DNA from: Streptomyces marinisediminis
GTDB lineage: Bacteria; Actinomycetota; Actinomycetes; Streptomycetales; Streptomycetaceae
Length of the DNA stretch: 64,000 bases
NCBI RefSeq assembly: GCF_026262575.1
Contig: NZ_JAPKFL010000021.1
Coordinates: 30,399 to 94,398 of the forward strand
Direction: 5' to 3'
The notes under the pieces were generated by a model that saw only the letters and a program-made list of their open reading frames with translations, had not been told where the DNA came from and made no database searches. The position numbers and the translations under genes were made by a program. Shown here one piece after another: positions 33,078 through 40,881 of this stretch; positions within the stretch are counted from its first letter, which is position 1, and every line of letters begins with the position of its first letter.

Positions 33078-34147
33078 ACCCGGTGCAACCGGCCCACGCC
33101 GGCATCGACACCGCCGCGGTGACCGCTCTGCTCACCCGCGGGCGCACGCTGCCCCAGCCCCGGCTGCGCGCCGCGGTGGCCCGTCTCGCGCCGCCCATGG
33201 ACACCGTCGCCGCCTACCACTTCGGCTGGATCGACGCCGAGGGCCGCCCCGCCGACGGCGACGGCGGCAAGGCCGTGCGTCCCGCGCTGGCGCTGCTGTC
33301 GGCCGAGGCCGCGGGTGCCGCGCCGGAGGCCGGTATCCCCGGCGCCGTCGCCGTCGAGCTGGTGCACAACTTCTCCCTGCTGCACGACGACCTCATGGAC
33401 GGCGACGAGCAGCGCCGCCACCGGGACACGGTCTGGAAGGTCCACGGCCCCGCCCAGGCCATCCTCGTGGGCGACGCGCTGTTCGCGCTGGCCGGGGAGG
33501 TCCTGCTCGAACTGGGCACCGCCGAGGCCGCCCGGGCCGCCCGGCGGCTGTCCTCCGCCAGCCGGGCGCTGATCGACGGCCAGGCCCAGGACATCTCCTA
33601 CGAGCACCGCGAGCGGGTCAGCGTCGCGGAGTGCCTGGAGATGGAGGGGAACAAGACCGGCGCGCTGCTGGCCTGCGCCGCCTCCATCGGCGCGGTGCTC
33701 GGCGGGGCGGACGACGCCGCCGCCGACGCGCTGAGCGCCTACGGCCACCACCTCGGCCTCGCCTTCCAGGCGGTGGACGACCTGCTGGGCATCTGGGGCA
33801 ACCCGGACGCCACCGGCAAGCGGACCTGGAGCGACCTGCGGCAGCGCAAGAAGTCGCTGCCGGTCGTGGCCGCCCTGAGCGGCCGGGGACCGGCCGCGCG
33901 GCACCTCGGCGAGCTGCTGCGCAAGGACGCGACGAAGAGCCAGGCCGAGTTCGACGACTTCGACGAGGCGGAGTTCGCGGCGCGGGCCGCGCTGGTCGAG
34001 GAGGCCGGGGGCCGGGACTGGACGGCGGCCGAGGCGCGCCGCCAGCACGCCGCCGCCCTGCGCGCGGTCTCGGACGTCGACATGCCCTCCGCCGTGCGGG
34101 AGCAATTCGTCGCACTGGCGGACTTCGTGGTGGACCGCCGCAGGTAG
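33074..34147 (+). CDS. Polyprenyl (farnesyl-type) diphosphate synthase
   Basis: The 357-residue enzyme has the first Asp-rich motif LLHDDLMDGDEQRRHRDT and a second region LAFQAVDDLLGIWGNP, where the last Asp of DDxxD is Gly. Such a variant is common, as far as I recall, in actinobacterial family members of this kind. It would make FPP (or GGPP) from IPP and DMAPP for HpnD. GTG 33074 sits behind AAGGAG and overlaps hpnE by 4 bp. It is the last gene of this cluster in the window; a hairpin follows. Confidence 0.9.
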   Translation: MNPVQPAHAGIDTAAVTALLTRGRTLPQPRLRAAVARLAPPMDTVAAYHFGWIDAEGRPADGDGGKAVRPALALLSAEAAGAAPEAGIPGAVAVELVHNFSLLHDDLMDGDEQRRHRDTVWKVHGPAQAILVGDALFALAGEVLLELGTAEAARAARRLSSASRALIDGQAQDISYEHRERVSVAECLEMEGNKTGALLACAASIGAVLGGADDAAADALSAYGHHLGLAFQAVDDLLGIWGNPDATGKRTWSDLRQRKKSLPVVAALSGRGPAARHLGELLRKDATKSQAEFDDFDEAEFAARAALVEEAGGRDWTAAEARRQHAAALRAVSDVDMPSAVREQFVALADFVVDRRR

Positions 34148-34173
34148 CCCGCCCTGGTCTCCGCCCCGCCGCG

Positions 34174-34198
34174 CCCCGGCCCGGGCCCCGGGCCGGGG
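34174..34198. terminator. Bidirectional terminator after hopanoid genes
   Basis: CCCCGGCCCGG and CCGGGCCGGGG form a perfect 11-bp stem with a 3-nt loop between the convergent prenyl synthase and phosphatase genes. Confidence 0.7.
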
Positions 34199-34206
34199 TC
34201 CGGCGG

Positions 34207-35013
34207 CTAGTCCAGGAGCCGGTCCCGCAGGGCGGCGCGCGTGGCGCCGGACAGGCCCAGGCCCCGCGACAGGTAGGTGTCCACGTCGCCCCAGGTCTGC
34301 GCGATCGTCGCGTACGCCGTCGCCAGGTACGCCGGCCGCGCGTCGAAGAACGGCGCGAGGAGCTCGCGCACCTCCGGATCGATGCGCTTGCGGTCGCCCG
34401 CCTCCAGGGCGCCGTCGCCGCGGTGCACCTCGTAGCGCCGGTGCGGCTCGTTGGACAGCAGGTAGTCCGCCTCGATCGCCTCCCGCTCGACGCCGAGCGC
34501 CAGCAGCGTGACGGCGACGGACAGGCCCGCCCGGTCCTTGCCCGCGGCGCAGTGCATCAGCACCGGCACCCGCCCGTCGGCCAGCTCGTGCAGCATCCGG
34601 CTGTGCTCGGCCGTGCGGTGGCGCACGATGTCGGCGTAGGACTCCTGCATACGCGCCACCGCGCGGCCGTCGGCCAGCTCCTCGCGCAGCACCGCCACCT
34701 CCCCGTCGCGCACGAGCTTCCAGAACTCCACGCCGTGGGCCGGGTCGGTCAGCGGTATGTTGACGTTGCGCACCCCCGGCAGGGCGACGTCGGGCCCGTC
34801 GAGCGCGATGTCGGCCTCGTTGCGGAAGTCGTACACGGTGTGCAGGCCGAGCCCGGCGAGGAAGGCCGCGTCCTCCTCGGTGGCGCGGGCCAGGTGGCCG
34901 CTGCGGTACAGCAGGCCGTGGCGCACGCGGCGTCCGTCCGTCGTCGGCAGTCCGCCGAGATCACGGAAGTTGCGCACCCCGGCGAGCACGGGCTCCACGG
35001 CTTCGGACGTCAC
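34207..35013 (-). CDS. Tyrosine-protein phosphatase (PtpB/Tyr_phosphatase3-like)
   Basis: The 268-residue protein has GVRNFRDLGGLPTTDGRRVRHGLLYRSG at the N-terminus and the catalytic loop VLMHCAAGKDRAGL (Cys-x5-Arg with a Lys-Asp-Arg pattern), typical of secreted or cytosolic PtpB-like phosphatases that accept phosphotyrosine or phosphoinositides. No signal peptide is seen. GTG 35013 is preceded by GAGGAG 6 nt away. It is monocistronic. Substrate unknown. Confidence 0.9.
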   Translation of the reverse strand: MTSEAVEPVLAGVRNFRDLGGLPTTDGRRVRHGLLYRSGHLARATEEDAAFLAGLGLHTVYDFRNEADIALDGPDVALPGVRNVNIPLTDPAHGVEFWKLVRDGEVAVLREELADGRAVARMQESYADIVRHRTAEHSRMLHELADGRVPVLMHCAAGKDRAGLSVAVTLLALGVEREAIEADYLLSNEPHRRYEVHRGDGALEAGDRKRIDPEVRELLAPFFDARPAYLATAYATIAQTWGDVDTYLSRGLGLSGATRAALRDRLLD

Positions 35014-35115
35014 TGGCGGCTCCTCACACCTGCACCTGCACGAACGGTCACACCCAACGGCATACGCCTCGACGATACGACAAGCGGTTACCCGCCGGTC
35101 GCCCCGCCGGGTGCC

Positions 35116-35121
35116 TACCCT
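35116..35121 (+). promoter_or_regulatory. Minus-10 box for a probably leaderless transcript
   Basis: TACCCT (35116-35121) fits TANNNT and lies 6 bp before the GTG at 35128. No ribosome-binding site intervenes, the arrangement seen for leaderless mRNAs. Confidence 0.4.
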
Positions 35122-35127
35122 GGCCCG

Positions 35128-35856
35128 GTGAGTGCCGAACTCTTCCCGCGCCCCGCCGCCCGGGTGGCGCCCGGGGCGGTGCACCTGCCGGGGCGGCTGG
35201 ACGCCGAGGCCCAGCGGGCGCTGCTGGCCGCCTGCCGGGAGTGGGCCCGGCCGCCGGCCGGGCTGCGCACCGTGCGGATGCCGCAGGGCGGACGGATGTC
35301 GGTGCGCCAGCTCAGCCTCGGCTGGCACTGGTACCCCTACGGCTACGCGCGCACGGTCGTCGACGGCGACGGCGCCCCCGTCAAGCCCTTCCCCGGGTGG
35401 CTCGGCCGGTGGGCCGGCGCCGCGGCCGAGGCGGCCCGCGCGGTGGACGAGCGGGTGGCCGAGCGGGTGGCCGAGCGGGGGGACGCCGCGACCGGCTCCG
35501 CGGGCCGTCCCGCCGGCGCCGCCTATGACGCCTATGACGCCTACGCCGCCTATGACACGGCTCTGGTGAACTTCTACGACGAGCGCGCCCGCATGGGCAT
35601 GCACCGCGACAGCGACGAGCACACCGACACCGCGGTGGTCTCCCTCAGCCTCGGCGACACCTGCGTCTTCCGCTTCGGCACCACGGCCGGCCGGGGGCGG
35701 CCCTGGACGGACGTGGAGCTGGCCAGCGGCGACGCCTTCGTCTTCGGCGGCCCGGCGCGACGCGCCTACCACGGCGTACCGCGCACCCGCCCCGGCACGG
35801 CCCCCGCCTGGCTGGGGCTGCGCGGCCGGCTCAACGTCACCGTGCGCGAGCGGTGA
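35128..35856 (+). CDS. AlkB-like 2-oxoglutarate/Fe(II) dioxygenase
   Basis: The 242-residue protein has LSLGWHWYPYGYA, NFYDERARMGMHRDSDEH (His-x-Asp iron ligands), AYHGVPR (third His) and the 2-oxoglutarate motif RGRLNVTVR. It would oxidatively demethylate alkylated bases in DNA or RNA. A Tyr-rich insertion, YDAYDAYAAYD (about 132-142), encoded by a GCCTATGAC repeat, precedes the core and is unusual. GTG 35128 lacks a ribosome site and is probably leaderless. It converges on the cyclic-di-GMP gene with 19 bp between. Confidence 0.9.
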   Translation: MSAELFPRPAARVAPGAVHLPGRLDAEAQRALLAACREWARPPAGLRTVRMPQGGRMSVRQLSLGWHWYPYGYARTVVDGDGAPVKPFPGWLGRWAGAAAEAARAVDERVAERVAERGDAATGSAGRPAGAAYDAYDAYAAYDTALVNFYDERARMGMHRDSDEHTDTAVVSLSLGDTCVFRFGTTAGRGRPWTDVELASGDAFVFGGPARRAYHGVPRTRPGTAPAWLGLRGRLNVTVRER

Positions 35857-35875
35857 CCGGCGTCCGCGGAAGGGG

Positions 35876-38065
35876 CTAGTGCGCGGCGGCCAGCGGCAGC
35901 TCCACGGCCATCCGCTCCGGCGGCCCGGGGCGCGCGTAGAACCAGCCCTGCGCCGAGTCGCAGCCCAGCGCCCGCAGGTGCTCGGCCTGCGCCGCGGTCT
36001 CCACGCCCTCGACCGTCACCGACAGGTCCAGCACGTGGGCGAGCGAGACGATGCCCTCCACCACCTTGAGGTCCACGGGGTCGGCGGGGTGGTGCTGGAG
36101 GCCGCGGGTGAAGGAACGGTCCAGCTTCAGCGTGCTCGCGGGCAGCCGCCGCAGGCTCGCCAGGTTCGAGTAGCCGGTGCCGAAGTCGTCCAGCGCTATC
36201 CCCACGCCCAGCTCGGCGAGCTGCCGCAGCGGCTTCAGCTCGGCGTCGTCGGCCCGGATCATCGCCGACTCGGTCACCTCCAGGCACAGCGAGTGCGGGG
36301 GCAGGCCGGCGTTCTCCAGGACGGCGACCGTCTCCGCGACCAGGTCGGGGTGGCTGAGCTGGCGCGGCGAGAGGTTGACGTTGACCCGCAGCGGGCGCGT
36401 GCCGCCGATGCCGCGCACCTGCCACTCGCACGCCTGCCGCACCGCCTCCTCCAGCACCCACCGGCCCAGCGGCACGATGAGCCCGGTGTGCTCGGCCAGC
36501 GGGATGAACCGGTCCGGGCCGAGCACGCCGTGCCGCGGGTGCTCCCAGCGCACCAGCGCCTCCGCGCCCTCCACGCTGCCGTCGGACATGCGCACCAGCG
36601 GCTGGTACTCGATGAAGAACTCCTGGCCCTCCAGCGCGGCCGGCAGCCGGTTGGTCAGGCTGTGCCGGCTGATCACGCGGGCGTCGGAGTCCGGGTCGGC
36701 CAGCTCGTAGCGGTTGCCGCCCTGCGCCTTGGCGCGGTACATCGTGATGTCCGCGCTGCGCAGCACCTCGGCCGCGGTGCGCTCGCCCGCCGGGCCGTCC
36801 ACGATCCCGATGCTGGCCCGCACCGGCAGCTCCCGCCCGTCGACCAGGACCGGCGTGGACAGCGCCTCCAGCGCGCGCTCGGCCAGGTCCGTCACGTCCC
36901 CCGAGCAGGCCGGGTCGGCGACCAGGGCCACGAACTCGTCGCCGCCGATGCGGGCGACGAGCTGTCCCGGCCCGTTCACGCAGGTCTGCAACCGCTCGGC
37001 GACGGCCACCAGGAGCTGGTCGCCCACCGCGTGCCCCAGGCTGTCGTTGACGGTCTTGAAGCCGTCCAGGTCCAGGTAGCACAGGCCGAAGCGGGTCTGG
37101 GCGCCGCGCGCGAGCGTCTGCTCCAGGCGCTCGAAGAACAGCGTGCGGTTGGGCAGGTCCGTCAGGGCGTCGTGGGTGGCCTCGTAGCGCAGCCGCAGGT
37201 GCAGCAGGCGGCGCTCGGTGATGTCTTCCATCAGGGCCAGCATGTAGCGCGGGGAGCCGTCCGGGTCGCGCAGCAGCGACACCGTCAGGTGCGTCCACAG
37301 CACGGTGCCGTCGGGGCGGTGGTAGGGCTTCTCGGTGCGGAAGTGCTCCCGCTCCCCGCGCACCAGCTCGTCGTACATGCGCCACACCGCCGGGCCGTCG
37401 TCCGGGTGCACCCAACTGGTGACCTTGCGGCTGCTGAGGTGGTGCCGCTCGGTGTCGCCGAACATGTCGTTGAGCGCCCGGTTGGTCTCCAGCACGGTGC
37501 CGTCCAGCGCGGCGATGCCGATGCCGATGGTCGCGCCCTCGAACACCGCGCGGAAACGCGTCTCGCTCTCGTGCAGCGCCCGCTCGATCTCCGACTGCGC
37601 CGCCAGCGCCGCCCGGGAGAGCGACTCCTGCTCCGCCCGGGTGCGCTCCTGCAGGGCGCGCGCGAACCCGGCGGCGATGGCGTGCTGGAGCCGGGCGCAC
37701 CGGGCGCGGCCCTCCTCCGGCGGCAGCAGCGCCGGGTCCGCGCAGTACAGGAGCAGGTAGGCGTCGACCACACCGAGGATCTGCGGCAGCGACTCGGGGG
37801 CCGTGCAGTGCGCGGCGACCAGCGCCGTCCCCACCGCCCGGGCGGGCCCGGGGTCGAAGGGGCGGGCGTGCAGCGTGGAGCTGAGCAGCTCCGCGAGCGG
37901 CACCAGGTGCTCCTCGAACTCCGCCCGGGTCATGCACGTCGCCGTGGTCGGGTACACCGCCCGGCTCCAGATGGTCGCGAAGCGCCGCAGCCCGTCGGGG
38001 TGCGGGCCGCAACCGGCCGGGTGGGGCCCACCCGGCCCAGCCGTCTCCTCGGGGCCTGTGTTCAC
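35876..38065 (-). CDS. PAS-GGDEF-EAL cyclic-di-GMP turnover protein
   Basis: The 729-residue cytosolic protein has an N-terminal helical region (about 1-165), a PAS domain with PAC (about 170-295, FRAVFEGATIGIGIAALDG to MEDITERR), a GGDEF domain (about 305-465; RIGGDEFVALV intact) and an EAL domain (about 480-725; EALVRWEHP, DDFGTGYSNL and VEGVET intact). Both diguanylate cyclase and phosphodiesterase sites look competent, as in Streptomyces RmdA/RmdB, which influence development. GTG 38065 overlaps the upstream methyltransferase stop by 4 bp. Confidence 0.93.
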   Translation of the reverse strand: MNTGPEETAGPGGPHPAGCGPHPDGLRRFATIWSRAVYPTTATCMTRAEFEEHLVPLAELLSSTLHARPFDPGPARAVGTALVAAHCTAPESLPQILGVVDAYLLLYCADPALLPPEEGRARCARLQHAIAAGFARALQERTRAEQESLSRAALAAQSEIERALHESETRFRAVFEGATIGIGIAALDGTVLETNRALNDMFGDTERHHLSSRKVTSWVHPDDGPAVWRMYDELVRGEREHFRTEKPYHRPDGTVLWTHLTVSLLRDPDGSPRYMLALMEDITERRLLHLRLRYEATHDALTDLPNRTLFFERLEQTLARGAQTRFGLCYLDLDGFKTVNDSLGHAVGDQLLVAVAERLQTCVNGPGQLVARIGGDEFVALVADPACSGDVTDLAERALEALSTPVLVDGRELPVRASIGIVDGPAGERTAAEVLRSADITMYRAKAQGGNRYELADPDSDARVISRHSLTNRLPAALEGQEFFIEYQPLVRMSDGSVEGAEALVRWEHPRHGVLGPDRFIPLAEHTGLIVPLGRWVLEEAVRQACEWQVRGIGGTRPLRVNVNLSPRQLSHPDLVAETVAVLENAGLPPHSLCLEVTESAMIRADDAELKPLRQLAELGVGIALDDFGTGYSNLASLRRLPASTLKLDRSFTRGLQHHPADPVDLKVVEGIVSLAHVLDLSVTVEGVETAAQAEHLRALGCDSAQGWFYARPGPPERMAVELPLAAAH

Positions 38066-38874
38066 GCTTTGCGTCCCACTCCGCCGAACCCGGTGAACAC
38101 CACCGGGTCCTCCTGGTCGACGGGGCTGTCCGGACGCCAGTTGGGCATCGAGACCAGGCCCGGTTCGACGAGCTCGAAGCCGTCGAAGAAGGCCAGCACC
38201 TCCGGGCGCGAGCGCATCAGCAGACGCGAGCCCACGCTCCGGTAGACGTCGGAGATCTCGCGCCCCTGCTGGGTGCTGTGCGGCCCGCCCTCGGTGGAGG
38301 CGTGCGTGAGGATCAGCAGGGAGCCGGGGGCCAGGGTGTCGTGGAACTCCGCCAGCGCCTTGCCGGGTTCCTCCTCGTCCTTGATGAAGTGCAGCAGCGC
38401 CACGAGCAGCAGGGCCACGGGGCGGTGCAGGTCCAGCAGCCGCCGTACGGGCTCGCTGCCGAGCACGGCCTGCGGATCGCGGAAGTCGGCGGCGACCACC
38501 CCGGTGTTCTCGTTGCCCTCCAGCACCGCGCGGCTGTGCGCGACCGCGACCGGGTCGTTGTCCACGTACACCACCCGGGCGTCCGGCGTCGCCGCCTGCG
38601 CCACCTCGTGGGCGTTGCCGAACGTGGGGATGCCGGAGCCGATGTCGAGGAACTGGGTGACCCCCTGGTCCACCGCGTAGCGCACGGCGCGGCGCATGAA
38701 GGCCCGGTTCGCCTGCATCACCTTGGGGAGCCCGGGGAACACCTCGATGGCACGGCGCGCGGCCTCCCGGTCGACCTCGAAGTTGTGGGAGCCGCCCAGG
38801 TAGTAGTCGTAGATCCGGGACACGCTCGGCTGCGACAGGTCGATGCCCTGCGGGGCCCAGGAGGGACGTTCCAT
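38062..38874 (-). CDS. SAM-dependent methyltransferase, DUF574/Methyltransf_19 type
   Basis: The 270-residue protein has the actinobacterial pattern IDLSQPSVSRIYDYYLGGSHNFEVDREAA, followed by SAM motif I FLDIGSGIPTFGNAHE and VVYVDNDPVAVAHSRAVL. Streptomyces have many paralogues with unknown substrates. ATG 38874 has GAGGAG 7 nt upstream. It is first in a two-gene operon with the cyclic-di-GMP protein (GTGA overlap), which suggests a functional link to signalling. Confidence 0.9.
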   Translation of the reverse strand: MERPSWAPQGIDLSQPSVSRIYDYYLGGSHNFEVDREAARRAIEVFPGLPKVMQANRAFMRRAVRYAVDQGVTQFLDIGSGIPTFGNAHEVAQAATPDARVVYVDNDPVAVAHSRAVLEGNENTGVVAADFRDPQAVLGSEPVRRLLDLHRPVALLLVALLHFIKDEEEPGKALAEFHDTLAPGSLLILTHASTEGGPHSTQQGREISDVYRSVGSRLLMRSRPEVLAFFDGFELVEPGLVSMPNWRPDSPVDQEDPVVFTGFGGVGRKA

Positions 38875-38961
38875 CAAAGACTCCTCATCACGATCGCCGA
38901 CGTATTGACGTTCGAGGGATGAGGCTACTGACCAGAGGTGCGTGGGAGTAAGGAAACGGAG

Positions 38962-38994
38962 ACTCAACCTCCCGATACTGTCCTGGTGTTGAGT
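38962..38994. promoter_or_regulatory. Inverted repeat in divergent promoter region
   Basis: ACTCAAC (38962-38968) and GTTGAGT (38988-38994) are perfect inverted copies 19 bp apart. They lie about 90 bp upstream of the methyltransferase start in a relatively A/T-rich stretch. Possible operator for the methyltransferase operon. Confidence 0.35.
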
Positions 38995-39059
38995 GTTATG
39001 CCCGTTTCGCGGGGGCGGAATCCTCCGTCCGTGCGCCGACCTCCGGCCTGCTGAGCGCC

Positions 39060-39085
39060 GGTTTTCCGCCCCCGCGCCCGGGTAC
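39060..39085 (+). promoter_or_regulatory. Sigma-B-like promoter of the ChaB gene
   Basis: GGTTTT (39060-39065), 14 bp, GGGTAC (39080-39085) matches the Streptomyces sigma-B-type general stress consensus (GnnTT-N14-16-GGGTAT/C). It is 36 bp before the start codon. Confidence 0.55.
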
Positions 39086-39121
39086 CCGGGGCGGCAGGAA
39101 CCCACTGGGAGGTGAGCATCC

Positions 39122-39523
39122 GTGCCCGCACGCGAGGAACTGCCCTCGACCCTGCGCCGCTCACCACAGGGCGCGCAGCGGACGTGGATCAAGGCCCATG
39201 ACTCGGCCGTGGAGACCTACGGCGAGGGCGAGCGCGCGCACCGCGTCGCGTACAGCGCCCTCAAGCACACCTACGAGAAGATCGGCGACCACTGGGAGCG
39301 CAAGGAGGGCGGCCGCAAGGGCCCCTCCGACCCCAAGGCCGCCCGCCCGCGCCAGGTGGGCGGACGCGGCGGCGAGGGCGTCGACGAGAACGCGACCAAG
39401 GGGCACCTGTACGACGTCGCCAAGCGGCTCGACATCTCCGGCCGCTCCTCGATGAACAAGGCGGACCTGCTGGACGCGATCCGCAAGGCCAACCGCTCCT
39501 CGACGCGCAAGGCCCGAAGCTGA
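39122..39523 (+). CDS. ChaB-domain protein with Rho N-terminal-like domain
   Basis: The 133-residue basic protein has a ChaB domain (about 6-62: LPSTLRRSPQGAQRTWIKAHDSAVETYG, AYSALKHTYEK) and a C-terminal SAP/Rho-N-like helix-extended-loop (HLYDVAKRLDISGRSSMNKADLLDAIRK). ChaB proteins are small regulators first linked to cation transport; the second domain suggests nucleic-acid binding. GTG 39122 follows GGGAGGTGAG. Its promoter looks sigma-B dependent, so a stress role is likely. Confidence 0.88.
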   Translation: MPAREELPSTLRRSPQGAQRTWIKAHDSAVETYGEGERAHRVAYSALKHTYEKIGDHWERKEGGRKGPSDPKAARPRQVGGRGGEGVDENATKGHLYDVAKRLDISGRSSMNKADLLDAIRKANRSSTRKARS

Positions 39524-39531
39524 CCCGGGCC

Positions 39532-39562
39532 CGCCCCCCGGCGCTCCGCGGCGCCGGGGGCG
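39532..39562. terminator. Hairpin terminator after the ChaB gene
   Basis: CGCCCCCCGGCGC and GCGCCGGGGGCG pair with one bulged C around a 6-nt loop, 9 bp after the stop codon. Confidence 0.55.
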
Positions 39563-39960
39563 GCGTGACCCCCGTCGGCTGGTGACCCCGGCGACGGCCC
39601 CACCCGGCCGCCGCCGGGGTCCTCGCGCGTCCGGGCGCGGTACCCGGCGGGCCGCGCGCGCCCGAGGGAGGCGTCCCCGGCCCGACGGCGGCGCGTCGCC
39701 CACCGCCCGGCGCCGTGCCCCGCTCGCCGCAGGAGCGGCCCCCTCCCGTCCCCTGACCGGTGCCGTCCGCGCAGCCGCCGACCGCCGGTACCGCTCCCGC
39801 CGGTCACCGCCTGCCGGGCCACGGGACGGCGGTGGCGGTCGCGGGGCCGGGCCGGGGCGGCGCGGCGTGACGTGCTCCCGCGGCACCCGGACTCCTGCGG
39901 CGAGGCCCCCGCGCCGGGCGCGGCCCGGGGCGACGCGCCCCACGGCACCCGGCCCGCCGG
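39563..39960. other. Non-coding gap at the end of the heptose operon
   Basis: About 400 bp of GC-rich, low-information sequence. Frames cross it but show only Arg/Pro/Gly-rich translation without ribosome sites. I see no gene in it. Confidence 0.5.
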
Positions 39961-40881
39961 TCACCCCACGTAGCGCCGCGCGGCCGACGCGCGCTGTGCG
40001 GCGTCGAGCGTGCGCAGGCGTTCCTCCACCGCCGGGGGCACCACGGCCCGTTCGCGCAGCACCCACGGGAGGCCCGCCAGCGCCTGGCCGAAGGCGCGCA
40101 GTGAGGCGGCGTCGCGGGGGACGGTGCGCGCCAGGTGCCAGGTGCGGTCCAGCGCGGCGGGCAGCGGTCGGCGCAGCCAGCCGAACCACAGGGTGTTGCG
40201 CAGCCCGACGACGCGCCGCCCGGTGGCGTCCCGCGCGGCCGAGGGCGCGTGGTGCACGGTCACCTCGGGCGCGTAGCTGAGCCACCAGCCGCGGGTCATC
40301 AGGTCCGTGGCGAGCAGCTCCTCCTCCCCGCCGAGCCAGAGCCGGGGCGAGAAGCCGCCCGCGGCGCGGAAGGCGTCGGTGCGCAGGACCGTGGCGGCGG
40401 CCAGGAAGGAGCCGAGCGCGGGACCGGGGAGCCAGTCGGGGCCGGTCAGCGGCGAGTCCCGCAGCTCCGCGACGATCGGGTCCTCGGTGCCGCCCGGCTC
40501 GACGAGGATGCGGCCGGTGACCGCGCCGAGCCCGGGGTGGGCGTCCAGCAGGTCGGCCGCCGCGGTCAGCGCGCCCGGCGCCCACCAGGAGTCGTCGTCG
40601 CAGAAGGCGACGTAGGGCGTGCGGACCAGGCGGACCGCGGCGTTGCGCCCCACCGCGCCGAGGTTGCGCTCCGCCCGCAGCAGCCGCACCCAGGGGTGGT
40701 GGCGGGCCACGGCCTCGGGCGTGCCGTCGGTGGAGGCGTTGTCGGTGACGAACACCGGGGGCCGGTCGGGCAGGTCGGCCAGCCGTCCCAGCGTGTGCAG
40801 CAGCTCCTCGCGGCGGTTGCGGGTGATGACGACGACGGAGACGCGCGCCCCGTCCCCGGCGGCGGCCTCAGCGCTCGTCAT
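39961..40881 (-). CDS. Family 2 glycosyltransferase, last gene of heptose operon
   Basis: The 306-residue GT-A protein opens VSVVVITRNRREELLHTLGRL and has VTDNASTDGTPE, NLGAVGRNAAV, the metal-binding AFCDDDSWWAPGAL, and FSPRLWLGGEEELLATDL. It closely resembles the upstream neighbour (shared DDDSWWAPGAL), so the pair probably arose by tandem duplication. Its ATG at 40881 overlaps the neighbour by 14 bp. It is expected to add a sugar to a membrane-bound acceptor; neither donor nor linkage can be told. Confidence 0.87.
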   Translation of the reverse strand: MTSAEAAAGDGARVSVVVITRNRREELLHTLGRLADLPDRPPVFVTDNASTDGTPEAVARHHPWVRLLRAERNLGAVGRNAAVRLVRTPYVAFCDDDSWWAPGALTAAADLLDAHPGLGAVTGRILVEPGGTEDPIVAELRDSPLTGPDWLPGPALGSFLAAATVLRTDAFRAAGGFSPRLWLGGEEELLATDLMTRGWWLSYAPEVTVHHAPSAARDATGRRVVGLRNTLWFGWLRRPLPAALDRTWHLARTVPRDAASLRAFGQALAGLPWVLRERAVVPPAVEERLRTLDAAQRASAARRYVG

